NCBI RefSeq assembly: GCF_900167345.1
Contig: NZ_FUXB01000009.1
Span: 116,270-180,269, forward strand
Origin: Vibrio cincinnatiensis DSM 19608
Lineage (GTDB): Bacteria; Pseudomonadota; Gammaproteobacteria; Enterobacterales; Vibrionaceae
DNA length: 64,000 bases
Direction: 5' to 3'
Shown here: positions 10,355-19,070 of the stretch, in pieces
Numbering within the stretch: the first letter of the stretch is position 1
Layout of the letters: each line of letters opens with the position of its first letter
Notes under the pieces: model-generated
What the model was told of the DNA's origin: nothing
Seen by the model: the letters and a program-made list of their open reading frames with translations, nothing else
Database searches by the model: none
Position numbers and translations under genes: made by a program

Positions 10355-10375
10355 GCCACACTCTACGAGTGTGGC
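10355..10375 (-). terminator. Terminator for the pirin gene
   Basis: A 9-bp perfect stem (10355-10363 with 10367-10375) and 3-base loop. The run of A before the left arm is a U-tract on the minus strand, so it ends the transcript of the pirin gene whose stop is at 10468. It has no T-run on the plus strand. Confidence 0.75.
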
Positions 10376-10467
10376 GAAAACAAAAAGAACAGGCAGTGTG
10401 TGTTTACTTTTTGTTAAGTGCTGATCTTTTAAGATCAAACTTGGACAGCAAGGATAAATAAGGCAAC

Positions 10468-11316
10468 TTAGTAGGTTTCAAAGACACCATTGTTATAGTC
10501 TTGAATGGCCTGCTCTATTTCCTGAACACTGTTCATGACAAATGGACCATAATGAACAACCGGTTCATTGATCGGTTGGCCCATGAAAATTAAAACCCCA
10601 CTGGTGTCTTGGGCAAACAGTTCTACCGCCTCCCCTTGTGATAACAGAGCCATCTCACCTTGCATCAGTACTCGTTTCCCCACCTTGATACTACCTTTGT
10701 ATGCGTAAAGCATCATATTGTAGTGCTTGGGGGTTTCCAGCATCACTTGGTTACCGGGATTCGCTTGCCAATCGGCGACTGTTGCAGGAACACCAGTATG
10801 AGTCAGTGGGCCTTGCACTTCTTTTCCATCAGCCATGATGCTGCCAGCAATCAGTCGCAATAAACCTAGAGTAGTTTCTCGATGTTCAGTAATCGTTTCT
10901 GGCTGAAAATCGTGATATTTCGCCTCTATCATTTTGTCTTTCGCGGGTTGGTTTAACCAAATCTGGAAGCCATGCAAATCCCCATTTTCCATGATGGGCA
11001 TTTCACTGTGAATGACTCCTCGACCTGCCGCCATCCATTGTGCACCTCCGCTACGCAGTTCACCCACATTGCCCATATGATCTCGATGCTGAAAGTGTCC
11101 TTGAAGCATATAGGTTAGAGTCTCAATACCTCGGTGAGGATGAGGAGGAAATCCACCTACGTAGTCCGCACGTTGATCAGATTTTAACTCATCAACCATC
11201 AGAAAAGGCGAAAATCTAGCATCGTTAAAACCCGCAATGCGGCGAATTTTAACGCCATCACCGTCAGAGGTGGCTTGGGCTGGAATTAGCTGACGAATTT
11301 CTCGATATGTGCTCAT
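10468..11316 (-). CDS. Pirin family protein
   Basis: A 282-residue bicupin. The N-terminal pirin domain has FSPFLMVDELK, GGFPPHPHRGIETLTYML, DHMGNVGELRSGGAQWM and GVIHSEMPI, which hold the metal-binding His/Glu set. The C-terminal pirin_C domain ends with LIFMGQPINEPVVHYGPFVMNS. Some bacterial pirins act as quercetin 2,3-dioxygenases and others bind regulatory or metabolic partners; the function here is open. The ATG at 11316 begins MSTYREIRQLIPA, as in relatives. Confidence 0.9.
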   Translation of the reverse strand: MSTYREIRQLIPAQATSDGDGVKIRRIAGFNDARFSPFLMVDELKSDQRADYVGGFPPHPHRGIETLTYMLQGHFQHRDHMGNVGELRSGGAQWMAAGRGVIHSEMPIMENGDLHGFQIWLNQPAKDKMIEAKYHDFQPETITEHRETTLGLLRLIAGSIMADGKEVQGPLTHTGVPATVADWQANPGNQVMLETPKHYNMMLYAYKGSIKVGKRVLMQGEMALLSQGEAVELFAQDTSGVLIFMGQPINEPVVHYGPFVMNSVQEIEQAIQDYNNGVFETY

Positions 11317-11551
11317 TAGGATTCTCCGTAAGTGGAATAGAGCTCTATTGTAGTGGACGGTGCAAGAAAGAAGAGCAACAACATTTGAGGGTATTATTCA
11401 ATAAATTTGAACAAGGGCTAAGTGGGTGAGGCGGATAAAGCGGAGGTGGGTATTTGAATAAGGTCAAAATACCGAGAGATTGAGAGAAGGGAGGCGAGGA
11501 TATCGCAAGTTGTCTATAATTTAACCAAGGTAAGCCGTGTTAGGAGGATTT

Positions 11552-11860
11552 ATGGCCGTTGTCCCCAAACATACCGATTCCTATTCGCATTATGATCCGG
11601 ATAAAGATCTCACGATAGATCAGTTGCATCGCTTTACTCAAGCGGCGAACAGTGCGCAGAAAAAGCGAGAAGAGCAGCTGGCTTTAGAAACACCTGTCGA
11701 GGAAAAACCATCAATGATGGCGGCCGTTCGTCGGGCTCGTCGTCGAGCAATGAAACCGATTGTGACGGTCAAACCGGATAAACCCAACACACTTCGTTAT
11801 ATTATTTGGTTGATAGTGTTTGCGCTCATTGCTCTATGGTTAATGTACATATCAGGTTGA
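11552..11860 (+). CDS. Small protein with C-terminal membrane anchor
   Basis: A 102-residue protein not recognised as a named family. The N-terminal 75 residues are polar and highly charged (QKKREEQLA, then VRRARRRAMK), and residues about 78-99 form one membrane helix (YIIWLIVFALIALWLMYI). This predicts a tail-anchored protein with a cytoplasmic head. The ATG at 11552 is chosen over a GTG at 11537 because TAGGAGG lies five to seven bases before it. It stands alone on its strand. Confidence 0.72.
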   Translation: MAVVPKHTDSYSHYDPDKDLTIDQLHRFTQAANSAQKKREEQLALETPVEEKPSMMAAVRRARRRAMKPIVTVKPDKPNTLRYIIWLIVFALIALWLMYISG

Positions 11861-12319
11861 ATTGTCTCAATCATTAGCAATGAGATCGAACTTTGGCTTT
11901 GAAAAGAGCAGCGCCCTTACCCTCTGGTCGTTCATGAAATGCGTGTGTTGAATGTCTCACGTGACTAGCTGTTTTGCCCTGTTGGTTCCCCATGGTCCCT
12001 ATTTCCCACAAGAAATTTTTATAATTGTATCAATAACATTATGGATAAAAGATAAACACTCATTGATAATGCTGATGTCAAAGTGTCCAAAAGTGATGAA
12101 AATCATGGTCATTGGGTTTATCTATGTCAGTTTTGCTTGGGGGCTATCTTTATGAGCATAAACAAGGCTCTAGCTTAAGGTTCTTGCTATGCTCTTAATA
12201 GTGTGCTCTCGACGGAATTGAGATTGGTGATTGAATAGGAATAATAACGAGATCATGCAAAGCAAATCGGTAGGGTGCTTCATACCTGAGACTATCGCTG
12301 AGAAAAAGAGAGGTGTGGG
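11861..12319. other. Intergenic region, no supported gene
   Basis: 459 bases without a convincing gene. A 67-codon frame at 11952-12155 lacks an SD and has no protein-like conservation that I recognise. The region probably holds the promoter of the diguanylate cyclase; no operator could be named. Confidence 0.5.
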
Positions 12320-13672
12320 ATGAATCCTTCCTCTGGAAAATTAAAACTGGTCCAACTGGCGTTTGTCAGCTTTATCTTGTTTTCAGTCGGATTGTTAGAA
12401 ACCTTTAACCAAAGTCAGCGTTCTTTTTTACGGGAAGGAGTAGAGAGGCGTGCACGTGAAGAACTTGCACTAATTCGTTTTCGTTTAGAGGCGGCAATTC
12501 TAGCCGATATCTACGTTGCTTATAGTATTTCCACCTTTATTACTTTAAAACCACATCAAGACTTTCATGAGTGGGAAGCCCTAGCTGAACGTATTATGCT
12601 TGATGGAAAACATTTAAAAGCGGTGGCGTTAGCGCCGAATGATGTGGTTCATTATCTCTATCCCCATGAAGGTAATCGCCCAGCCATAGGGCTAGATTAC
12701 CGGACGGTTCCTAACCAGTGGTATTCGGTAGAACAGGCCCGAAAACAGAAACGAATCTTTCTTGCCGGACCGTTAGAATTAGTCCAAGGAGGAGAAGCTC
12801 TGATTGCCCGAGTTCCTATTTTTTCCGATCCTCCCCATAATGATCACTATTGGGGGGTATGTAGCCTCGTTTTAGATTGGCAAGCGCTGATCCGTAGTGT
12901 GAATATTGATCTCTTTACCGAAAATTACCATTTTGCCATGCGGGGAGTCGATGGCTCCGGTGAGTCGGGGGCGATTTTTCTTGGGAATGCTAAAACGTTT
13001 GAGCAGGCTTTTGCGACGGAAAGTGTTCTACTTCCTTATGGCAGTTGGTTGATAGCGGTGGCGGCTAAGCATGACCTATTAGCAACCTTGCCTTGGTATC
13101 AAGTACACTTTGTTCGTTGGTTAGGGTATCCCGTACTACTGTTGCTGGCTTTTTCTTTTATTGTTATTTACCGTTTGTATGTCAAGGCCAATCAGCGTGC
13201 GATGCATGATGAATTAACAGGGTTACCTAACCGACGTTATTTTATTTTACTGATGGAAGAGTATTTTGAACGGGCCAAGAAGTCGGGCGATAAATACCCA
13301 TTTGTATTGCTAAATATTGATTTGGATAAATTTAAAACGATTAACGATACTTATGGTCACCTCGCTGGGGATCATGTCTTAAGGGTTTGTGCTCGACGAT
13401 TAAAATCATTTTTACGTGAGGAAGAGGTGGTTGCTCGTATTGGCGGCGATGAATTTTTAGCGATTTTGCCTAATCGCTCTTCCTTAACCGATTTGGAAAA
13501 CATGCTGTCTGACATCGAACAGGCGCTCTGTGCCACACCTATTATTTATGAAAATCGCTCAATCGAGTTAACCATTAGCTTAGGGTACACCTTATTTCAT
13601 TCTACTTACAAAGATATTGACGACATGTTACGAGTCGCTGATGAGAATATGTATCATAATAAACATCAATAA
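12320..13672 (+). CDS. CHASE-GGDEF diguanylate cyclase
   Basis: Predicted inner-membrane enzyme making cyclic di-GMP from two GTP. The 450-residue protein has a membrane helix at residues 8-26, a periplasmic CHASE-like sensor at about 70-240 (VALAPNDVVHYLYPHEGN, QGGEALIARVPIF), a second helix near 262-282, and a GGDEF domain at about 285-450 (DELTGLPNRRYF, NIDLDKFKTINDTYGHLAGD, RIGGDEFLAILP). The active motif GGDEF is intact near residue 375. The inhibitory-site position reads REEE rather than RxxD, so product inhibition may be weak. The SD region contains GAGAGGTG. The CHASE ligand is unknown. Confidence 0.9.
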   Translation: MNPSSGKLKLVQLAFVSFILFSVGLLETFNQSQRSFLREGVERRAREELALIRFRLEAAILADIYVAYSISTFITLKPHQDFHEWEALAERIMLDGKHLKAVALAPNDVVHYLYPHEGNRPAIGLDYRTVPNQWYSVEQARKQKRIFLAGPLELVQGGEALIARVPIFSDPPHNDHYWGVCSLVLDWQALIRSVNIDLFTENYHFAMRGVDGSGESGAIFLGNAKTFEQAFATESVLLPYGSWLIAVAAKHDLLATLPWYQVHFVRWLGYPVLLLLAFSFIVIYRLYVKANQRAMHDELTGLPNRRYFILLMEEYFERAKKSGDKYPFVLLNIDLDKFKTINDTYGHLAGDHVLRVCARRLKSFLREEEVVARIGGDEFLAILPNRSSLTDLENMLSDIEQALCATPIIYENRSIELTISLGYTLFHSTYKDIDDMLRVADENMYHNKHQ

Positions 13673-13718
13673 TGGGGCTTCTTGCCTATGATTTGCCAGC
13701 CCACAGTGATGTATAGAA

Positions 13719-13731
13719 TTGCAATTCGCAA
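13719..13731 (+). promoter_or_regulatory. LuxO binding site, distal
   Basis: TTGCAATTCGCAA matches the LuxO operator TTGCAWWWTGCAA at all but one position. It lies 131 bases upstream of the predicted Qrr start, a normal distance for a sigma-54 activator. Confidence 0.75.
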
Positions 13732-13736
13732 TAGGT

Positions 13737-13749
13737 TTGCATTATGCAA
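13737..13749 (+). promoter_or_regulatory. LuxO binding site, proximal
   Basis: TTGCATTATGCAA is a perfect match to the LuxO operator TTGCAWWWTGCAA. With the distal site it makes a pair spaced 18 bases centre to centre, upstream of the sigma-54 promoter. Confidence 0.85.
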
Positions 13750-13822
13750 TTTTATTATGAGATTAGTTGTAATGAAACGGTGGTTTTTTAGGCAAAATCA
13801 TGGTTTTTTAAGGTTTTTAAAG

Positions 13823-13839
13823 TTGGCATGGTATATGCT
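13823..13839 (+). promoter_or_regulatory. Sigma-54 promoter of the Qrr gene
   Basis: TTGGCATGGTATATGCT fits the -24/-12 consensus (GG at 13825-13826, GC at 13837-13838). This puts the transcript start at about 13850, exactly where the Qrr sequence begins (TGACCC). Confidence 0.88.
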
Positions 13840-13849
13840 TTATATAGAA

Positions 13850-13956
13850 TGACCCTTCTAAGCCGAGGGTCACCTAGCCAACTGACGTTGTTAGTGAACC
13901 TTTTTGTTCACATCTATATACAGCCAACCGCGATTATTGCGATTGGCTATTTTTTT
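13850..13956 (+). ncRNA. qrr: Qrr quorum-regulatory small RNA
   Basis: About 107 nt. Qrr RNAs are Hfq-dependent and, at low cell density, repress the luxR/hapR-type master regulator mRNA. Here a 5' stem (13850-13856 with 13866-13872) is followed by the strongly conserved pairing core at 13868-13898, which contains CCTAGCCAACTGACGTTG. The 3' end is a rho-independent terminator (13922-13931 with 13939-13948, one mismatch, then seven T at 13950-13956). Upstream are a sigma-54 promoter and two LuxO sites, the known control of qrr genes. Which paralogue (Qrr1-5) it is cannot be told; it is not beside luxO in this window, so it is unlikely to be the luxO-linked copy. Confidence 0.93.
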
Positions 13957-13961
13957 ACCTG

Positions 13962-15479
13962 TTATTCCCCACATTTTTGATAGCAGCTTGGAATACGAGG
14001 GCAGACTGCACCGCGAGAGCAGATCAATCGAGCTTGGCTTTCAATGCCACGTTCAATCCAGTTGATATTAAGAATCTTAGCGATGGTTAATAAATCTTTC
14101 TTAATGTGGCGAGGAATAGTGGTTGTTCCTCCTTGGGCAACACAAGAGGCCTTTAATTCTTCAGCAATGGTTCGAGCGTCTCCCCCTTGTGCATTAATCG
14201 CGGGATTGAGATCAATACCCGCGCACAGCACTCGATTATTTCCGGCCGGATCGGTCATGTTCATGGATTCACAGCAGTAGATTCGAGGCTCATCACCGAC
14301 ATTTAAGATGGAGATCTGAGCTGAGCTGCCCGCTTGAGGCTCTGCGAGTCGGCGAAATACGGCCCAATGTTGGCAAGGATCATTAACTTTGCGCATATTT
14401 CCCCAAGGGAGGGGGATACCATTACCACGATACACGGCTTTTAATTTCCCTTCCCCATAAGCATCAAAATAGTGCCAATGAGGATAAGGAGAAACGACGG
14501 TCATCCGTCTCATCGCTACTGAAGGAGAAACACCGGCTTTTTGATGCACAGAAATTTCATAGCCGTTTCTATCCAGTAGTTGGCGAAAGGGGACTTTAGG
14601 GCAGAGTAGCGCTCCTGCAAAAAAGCTGGATTCAAAATCACGCCAAGCTTGCAAAATATCTTGAGAATTGAGCTCAGAACTTTGAGGACTTTCCGTTTGC
14701 TCCTCCCAACTGTGAGTGTGCCCTACAGAAAGGACACTTTTTAATCCTTCCTTACTATGGAGAATATTATGGCCAATATAAACGGCTAAATCGTACTTTA
14801 ATCGTGTGGGGTAGCGACGCAGTATTTCATTGAGATAGATGTGTCCCGGCGGTTCAAAAAAGGAAGTGACGAGTTGTTTTGCACTGATCCCTAATTCATC
14901 GACCACATCATGTGGGGTACGGGTTACCCAGCGGATGGTTAACCCTAAACTTTTTGCAATATCAATCAGATCTTCAACTGCTAAATTAAGGCGCTTTAAT
15001 CCCACCTCTTCCGCCGCCCGCTCTAAGTCGGGAAAATGATTTTGTAGGCTTTCTTGGTGGGCACGGATTAAAAGATGGGCAAATTGTCGCCCTGTGATCC
15101 CTGTTTGTGAGAGCATTTCAGGAATCGCAATTTGCAAAATATTATTCGAAAAAAGGAAACTGGGCTCCAGAGCCATTCCACTTATTCCGCCTCGGTTTCC
15201 TTTGTCTGGAGTAATATCTGCTTGTTCAGGTTCGTCATCTAAAAACCATCGAGGATCTTTTTGAAAAACTTCCGCAATCACCTCTAGCATTTCAACACTT
15301 GGCACGCGTTTTCCCCGTTCAATCATAGAAAGATAGGAAACGGATGGTGCATATTCTGGGTTAACACGGATACAACGAGCAGAGAGATCTTCCATCGTTA
15401 AGTGGTTGCGTTTTCTTAAATTTCTTACTTTAGTGCCCAGAAAATGGGACTGTCTGACTAAGCTTTTTGATATGGTCAT
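13962..15479 (-). CDS. XRE-family RamB/ScfR-like regulator (DUF3612-type C-terminus)
   Basis: A 505-residue regulator. Residues about 12-75 are an XRE helix-turn-helix (GTKVRNLRKRNHLTMEDLSA, SYLSMIERGKRVPSVEMLE). The middle has an ImmA/IrrE-like region where the expected HExxH reads GHNILH, so a peptidase role is doubtful. The C-terminal part has Cys-rich segments (CCESMNMTDP, ICSRGAVCPRIPSCYQKCGE). The architecture resembles RamB/ScfR regulators of acetate, propionate and glyoxylate genes, and Vibrio proteins labelled DUF3612; the latter name is from memory. It converges on the Qrr gene (stop 6 bases from the Qrr T-run) and diverges from the malate-synthase-like gene, which may be its target. 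Confidence 0.82.
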   Translation of the reverse strand: MTISKSLVRQSHFLGTKVRNLRKRNHLTMEDLSARCIRVNPEYAPSVSYLSMIERGKRVPSVEMLEVIAEVFQKDPRWFLDDEPEQADITPDKGNRGGISGMALEPSFLFSNNILQIAIPEMLSQTGITGRQFAHLLIRAHQESLQNHFPDLERAAEEVGLKRLNLAVEDLIDIAKSLGLTIRWVTRTPHDVVDELGISAKQLVTSFFEPPGHIYLNEILRRYPTRLKYDLAVYIGHNILHSKEGLKSVLSVGHTHSWEEQTESPQSSELNSQDILQAWRDFESSFFAGALLCPKVPFRQLLDRNGYEISVHQKAGVSPSVAMRRMTVVSPYPHWHYFDAYGEGKLKAVYRGNGIPLPWGNMRKVNDPCQHWAVFRRLAEPQAGSSAQISILNVGDEPRIYCCESMNMTDPAGNNRVLCAGIDLNPAINAQGGDARTIAEELKASCVAQGGTTTIPRHIKKDLLTIAKILNINWIERGIESQARLICSRGAVCPRIPSCYQKCGE

Positions 15480-15637
15480 TTTGTAAAATTCACATTGTAA
15501 AATTTTTGTTGTGAAATTGTAGCAAAAAATCCGTTAGTCTACCAAGTAAGCAAGTCACAAACTTAAACAAAATTTAAACATGAGTTTGAAAGAATTGCTC
15601 TAGGAGATCATTACAAGTTATCCATGAGGGAAAGACG

Positions 15638-16216
15638 ATGAATATGCTGACGTTCGATAAAACTGACATCCAACAACAAAATAAACCCTTTATCGCTGAA
15701 GCTGTCTTCGCCGTCGAGACGATCAGCGCGAATTTACAACGAGAAAAACAATTGAGAGCAAAGCAGCTGCTTGATCGTTTATTTCCATTAGAACGTGGTT
15801 CTCACCAAGAGGTAACCAGCTATGTTATTGATTACCATCATGTCTTGGCTTACTTTAAAAATGGCCAGCATACAGGTTTAAAGCTCCCTAAACAGTTTAT
15901 TGCGTATACAGGTGGCAAAGAGCAACCTTGTTCGATTCTATTTCGAGATGGAAATGGTAGCCATGTTGAAGTTTTGCTTGGATACCAACGTGGAACGGGC
16001 TGCATTGAATTGATCAACATTGATGATATTCAACTGGAAACGTGCACAGTGCTGAGCCAAGAGGTGAATGATAAAGAGCCAAATGCCGTTATGCGACATT
16101 GGATTAGCTTAATTAAAGGGAATGAGCGTGGTAAACCTCAGGCGTGCAGTGAAGATAAAGAGTACACAGCAAAATGTGGGGAAGACTACCACCTGAGTTA
16201 CTGTTTTCATTTATAG
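15638..16216 (+). CDS. Orphan malate synthase G-like domain protein
   Basis: A 192-residue protein that aligns by eye with the non-catalytic insert region of malate synthase G (roughly residues 165-310 of E. coli GlcB). LLDRLFPLERGSHQEVTSY matches FLDESLPLENGSYQDVVAF, GLKLPKQFIAYTGGKEQPCSILFRD matches the LRTPAQFVGYRG region in pattern, and INIDDIQLETCTVL and RHWISLIKGNERG follow in the same order. The catalytic TIM barrel is absent, so it cannot be a malate synthase. The stop is followed by its own terminator and the SD region has GAGGG, so it looks expressed. It may be a remnant, or a repurposed regulatory domain linked to the divergent RamB-like regulator. Confidence 0.72.
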   Translation: MNMLTFDKTDIQQQNKPFIAEAVFAVETISANLQREKQLRAKQLLDRLFPLERGSHQEVTSYVIDYHHVLAYFKNGQHTGLKLPKQFIAYTGGKEQPCSILFRDGNGSHVEVLLGYQRGTGCIELINIDDIQLETCTVLSQEVNDKEPNAVMRHWISLIKGNERGKPQACSEDKEYTAKCGEDYHLSYCFHL

Positions 16217-16230
16217 TGGGAAACGGAAAA

Positions 16231-16267
16231 ACCTTGAGCTTTGATGAGGCAAGCTCAAGGTTTTTTT
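16231..16267. terminator. Bidirectional terminator
   Basis: An 11-bp perfect stem (16231-16241 with 16251-16261), 9-base loop, seven T after it and A residues before it. It sits between two convergent genes and can serve both. Confidence 0.9.
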
Positions 16268-16272
16268 ATACT

Positions 16273-17289
16273 TTATAAAGGCATGACTCGGTTACGACCT
16301 AAATGCTTTGCCTCATAAAGCAGTTTGTCAGCTCTATCTATGAAATCTTGGTCGCTTTCAACCGGTTGGTATTCTGCCACCCCAAAAGAGGCGGTAATAT
16401 TCCCGACTTGCTGCCCAGTTCGACGATCTCGGACATACAGTTTTTCAATCGAGCGACGCAGGGAATCGGCAAATTGACGAGCGCTACGTAATGACTTATG
16501 TGGGAGAATAAGGGCGAACTCTTCTCCACCAAAACGATAAGCCGTGATCCCATCCCTACAACTGCTTTGGATACGCTTGGCCAGTGCTCGAATGATCGTG
16601 TCGCCAAATAAATGGCCAAAATCATCGTTATAGGATTTAAAATGATCCACATCTAATAAAATGAGACTCATCGATTGTTGGGCGTGAACTAAACTGAGCA
16701 AATCATTATTAAAAGAGCGACGATTATAAAGGCCGGATAGGGAATCAAACAGCGCATCTTTTTGTACTTCTGCTAATTGATTACGTAACCGAGAAATTTC
16801 CCCACAAGCATGACTGAGCTGGCTACTGAGAAAACGGGTTGAATGTCGAATATCGTGTGATTCACTGACGAGTTGCCGAATTAAATTCATGACTTCTTCA
16901 ATCGACAGATCTTCTTTTTCCACTCGCTCTAAATGGCTAAAACTTTTATCAATAACGGCTTCAAAGGCGCAGGTATCTGTCATGGTATCAGACATTGAAC
17001 TTGAGATTTCACTGGCTAATATTTCAATATTTGAGCGTAGATCGCTGACCGTCGTTTCTACTTTAGAGGCGATGAATTGCTGGTAAAGATAGTCACCAGA
17101 GGCGGGAGGGCAAATACCGAAATGATTTAATACATCATCAAGCTCTTGATTGAGTTGAGGGATGGTATTGTCAACGTAAGTGTACCACAGTGCGTAGTTA
17201 GTCGGGTTTGCCGCCACATGATGTTTCATCATCAATGGGACCGCTTTTTTCAGATTTTCAGTGGATTTTTTAAAAACGTCGTCAGTCAT
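16273..17289 (-). CDS. Cytoplasmic GGDEF diguanylate cyclase
   Basis: A 338-residue protein without membrane segments. Residues 1-165 are a helical N-terminal domain of a type often fused to GGDEF (VPLMMKHHVAANPTNYALWYTYV at the start, likely coiled coil later). Residues about 170-338 are a GGDEF domain with DSLSGLYNRRSF, LLDVDHFKSYNDDFGHLFGD and the active motif GGEEF. The inhibitory site reads RDGI, not RxxD. Its input signal is unknown. It converges on the malate-synthase-like gene and shares its terminator. Confidence 0.9.
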   Translation of the reverse strand: MTDDVFKKSTENLKKAVPLMMKHHVAANPTNYALWYTYVDNTIPQLNQELDDVLNHFGICPPASGDYLYQQFIASKVETTVSDLRSNIEILASEISSSMSDTMTDTCAFEAVIDKSFSHLERVEKEDLSIEEVMNLIRQLVSESHDIRHSTRFLSSQLSHACGEISRLRNQLAEVQKDALFDSLSGLYNRRSFNNDLLSLVHAQQSMSLILLDVDHFKSYNDDFGHLFGDTIIRALAKRIQSSCRDGITAYRFGGEEFALILPHKSLRSARQFADSLRRSIEKLYVRDRRTGQQVGNITASFGVAEYQPVESDQDFIDRADKLLYEAKHLGRNRVMPL

Positions 17290-17469
17290 TGTCTTGCAAA
17301 CATTACTGCCAGTAAATTCGATACGCTTAGAGTAGCGGATTTTATTTTATATTGCTGCAAATAAATAGGTTCTGAGCTATGAGGAGAAAAAGAATGCGAC
17401 CGTTGAAAGCGTTTATTCTATAGGCTTTGAAAATGAGGGCGATAGGGACACGCCCTCAAAAAAGTTGAA

Positions 17470-18396
17470 TTAATGGGTCAGGCTTGCCTGACGTTGAGTT
17501 TCAATGGCTTTTGCCCCTCGCAGCATCGCTTCGATGAGTTCAGTGGCATTAAATTTTTCTAAGGCTTCGTGAGCACCAACTTGATGTGCTCTATCGATAC
17601 AGATCTCGCTAGAAAGCGATGTGTGTAAGATACAATAGGCATGATTAAGCTTTGAGTCATTTTGTACCTCAAAAGCGAGTTCGTACCCGTCTAACCCGGG
17701 CATTTCAATGTCACTTACTAGAATATCAATAGCTCTCTTTTCATCGGCTTCACGGCGCATGAGCTCAATGGCATCCAACCCATTTTTACAAATTTGGTAA
17801 GGAATATTTATGCTATCTAACGCATCTGAAAGTTGTTTACGGGCAATGGATGAGTCATCTACCAGCAAAATATTTAAGGGTTTGAGTCGCTCACGTTCAA
17901 TATCGGTAAGCATGGGAACTTTTGCTGATTCATATTGCGGATAGATTTTTGAAAGCAAAAGTTCGACATCCAGTAATTGGACGATACGATCTTGGTAACG
18001 AGTGATCCCCGTGACAAAAACATTATTACCCGCAGAACTGGGGGCCGATTCAATCGTACGCCAATCACATTCGATAATTTTTTCGATACCACGCACCATA
18101 AAAGCAACCACTGTGCGTAGACAGTCCGTCACAATCAAATAGCAATCTTTGTATTCTTGCTCAGTGATGCGTCGAAACCCGATGGCTGCTGCCATATCAA
18201 TCACCGGAACGGTGAGATCTCGAATGGTCACGGTGCCGACAACATGATGATGAGAGTACGGGATCTGAGTCATCGGTAAAAAGGGAACTATTTCTCGAAC
18301 TTTCAGCGTTCCTATCGCAAACAGTTGTTTCTGCGAGTTCAAGGTGAACATCAACATTCCTTGTGACTGATTTGCTTTACTGATGGTTTTAGCCAT
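17470..18396 (-). CDS. cheV: Chemotaxis protein CheV (CheW-REC)
   Basis: A 308-residue coupling protein. Residues about 12-165 are a CheW domain (FAIGTLKVREIVPFLPMTQI, VGTVTIRDLTVPVIDMAAAIG, FVTGITRYQDRIVQLLDVE). Residues about 175-300 are a receiver domain (NILLVDDSSIARKQL; phosphorylation Asp in VSDIEMPGLDGYE). CheV links receptors to CheA and may be tuned by phosphorylation. Vibrio genomes carry several copies; this one stands alone here with no other che genes except chemoreceptors further along. Confidence 0.93.
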   Translation of the reverse strand: MAKTISKANQSQGMLMFTLNSQKQLFAIGTLKVREIVPFLPMTQIPYSHHHVVGTVTIRDLTVPVIDMAAAIGFRRITEQEYKDCYLIVTDCLRTVVAFMVRGIEKIIECDWRTIESAPSSAGNNVFVTGITRYQDRIVQLLDVELLLSKIYPQYESAKVPMLTDIERERLKPLNILLVDDSSIARKQLSDALDSINIPYQICKNGLDAIELMRREADEKRAIDILVSDIEMPGLDGYELAFEVQNDSKLNHAYCILHTSLSSEICIDRAHQVGAHEALEKFNATELIEAMLRGAKAIETQRQASLTH

Positions 18397-18577
18397 AACA
18401 CACTACTCAAAATAAACGCTTTTCTATCTCTCTATAGTAACTGAAAAACCTCCATCAGTAACGTTATCCAGTCATTTTTCCTTATAGGATGAGAGAAAAA
18501 AGTGATCGTACAGTAAGAGAATGCATTCCCTTAAACCATTCGTTACACTAAACCATTTTTATTGTGGGAGACAAACC

Positions 18578-18856
18578 ATGGGAAAAACGGCCGCCGCTTT
18601 ACATATTTTAGTTAAACATAAAGAGCAGGCAGAAGCCCTGCTTCAGCAACTGAAAAAAGGGGCGAAATTTCAAACCTTAGCAAGGAAACATTCCTTGTGT
18701 CCGTCAGGGAAACGTGGTGGCGATTTGGGGGAATTTCGTCAAGGGCAAATGGTGCCTGCCTTTGATAAAGCTTGTTTTCATGGCGAACTTTTAACCCCTC
18801 AATTAGTCAAAACAAAATTTGGTTGGCATATTGTCAAGGTGCTCTATCGAACCTAA
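18578..18856 (+). CDS. ppiC: Parvulin-type peptidyl-prolyl isomerase PpiC
   Basis: A 92-residue cytoplasmic parvulin. Its start [19 protein letters not shown] and the core [19 protein letters not shown], then [11 protein letters not shown], match E. coli PpiC (93 residues) almost residue for residue. The frame is open from 18521, but the ATG at 18578 is preceded by GGGAG and agrees with the family start. It catalyses proline cis-trans isomerisation in protein folding. It is a single-gene unit. Confidence 0.95.
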   Translation: MGKTAAALHILVKHKEQAEALLQQLKKGAKFQTLARKHSLCPSGKRGGDLGEFRQGQMVPAFDKACFHGELLTPQLVKTKFGWHIVKVLYRT

Positions 18857-18920
18857 GTGAGCAGTTTTTTACCAATGTGTAAACTGAGTCGAAAGAATGC
18901 CCCAATTACTGTTCGATTAA

Positions 18921-18934
18921 TTGATTAAAATCAA
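18921..18934 (+). promoter_or_regulatory. FNR box, distal, upstream of ompW
   Basis: TTGATTAAAATCAA is a perfect match to the FNR consensus TTGAT-N4-ATCAA. Its centre is about 177 bases upstream of the predicted ompW start. Confidence 0.75.
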
Positions 18935-19056
18935 TCCTATTCCAGATTGAATTATGTGATGCACGCTAAAGTCGCATTAGATAATTGTATTTAATTGACA
19001 GTAAAAAGTGACGGGGGTTACATATTTTAATACTTTCATTCATTAAATTTTACAAA

Positions 19057-19070
19057 TTGATTTCCATCAA
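19057..19070 (+). promoter_or_regulatory. FNR box, proximal, upstream of ompW
   Basis: TTGATTTCCATCAA is a second perfect FNR match, inside a longer palindrome. Its centre, 19063.5, is 41.5 bases from a start at about 19105, which follows the -10 hexamer TATGTT (19092-19097). That is the standard class II activation geometry. Confidence 0.82.

Noticed and set aside
11952..12155. 67-codon frame in the gap before the CHASE-GGDEF gene
   Set aside because: No SD, no recognisable pattern, isolated in an intergenic stretch.
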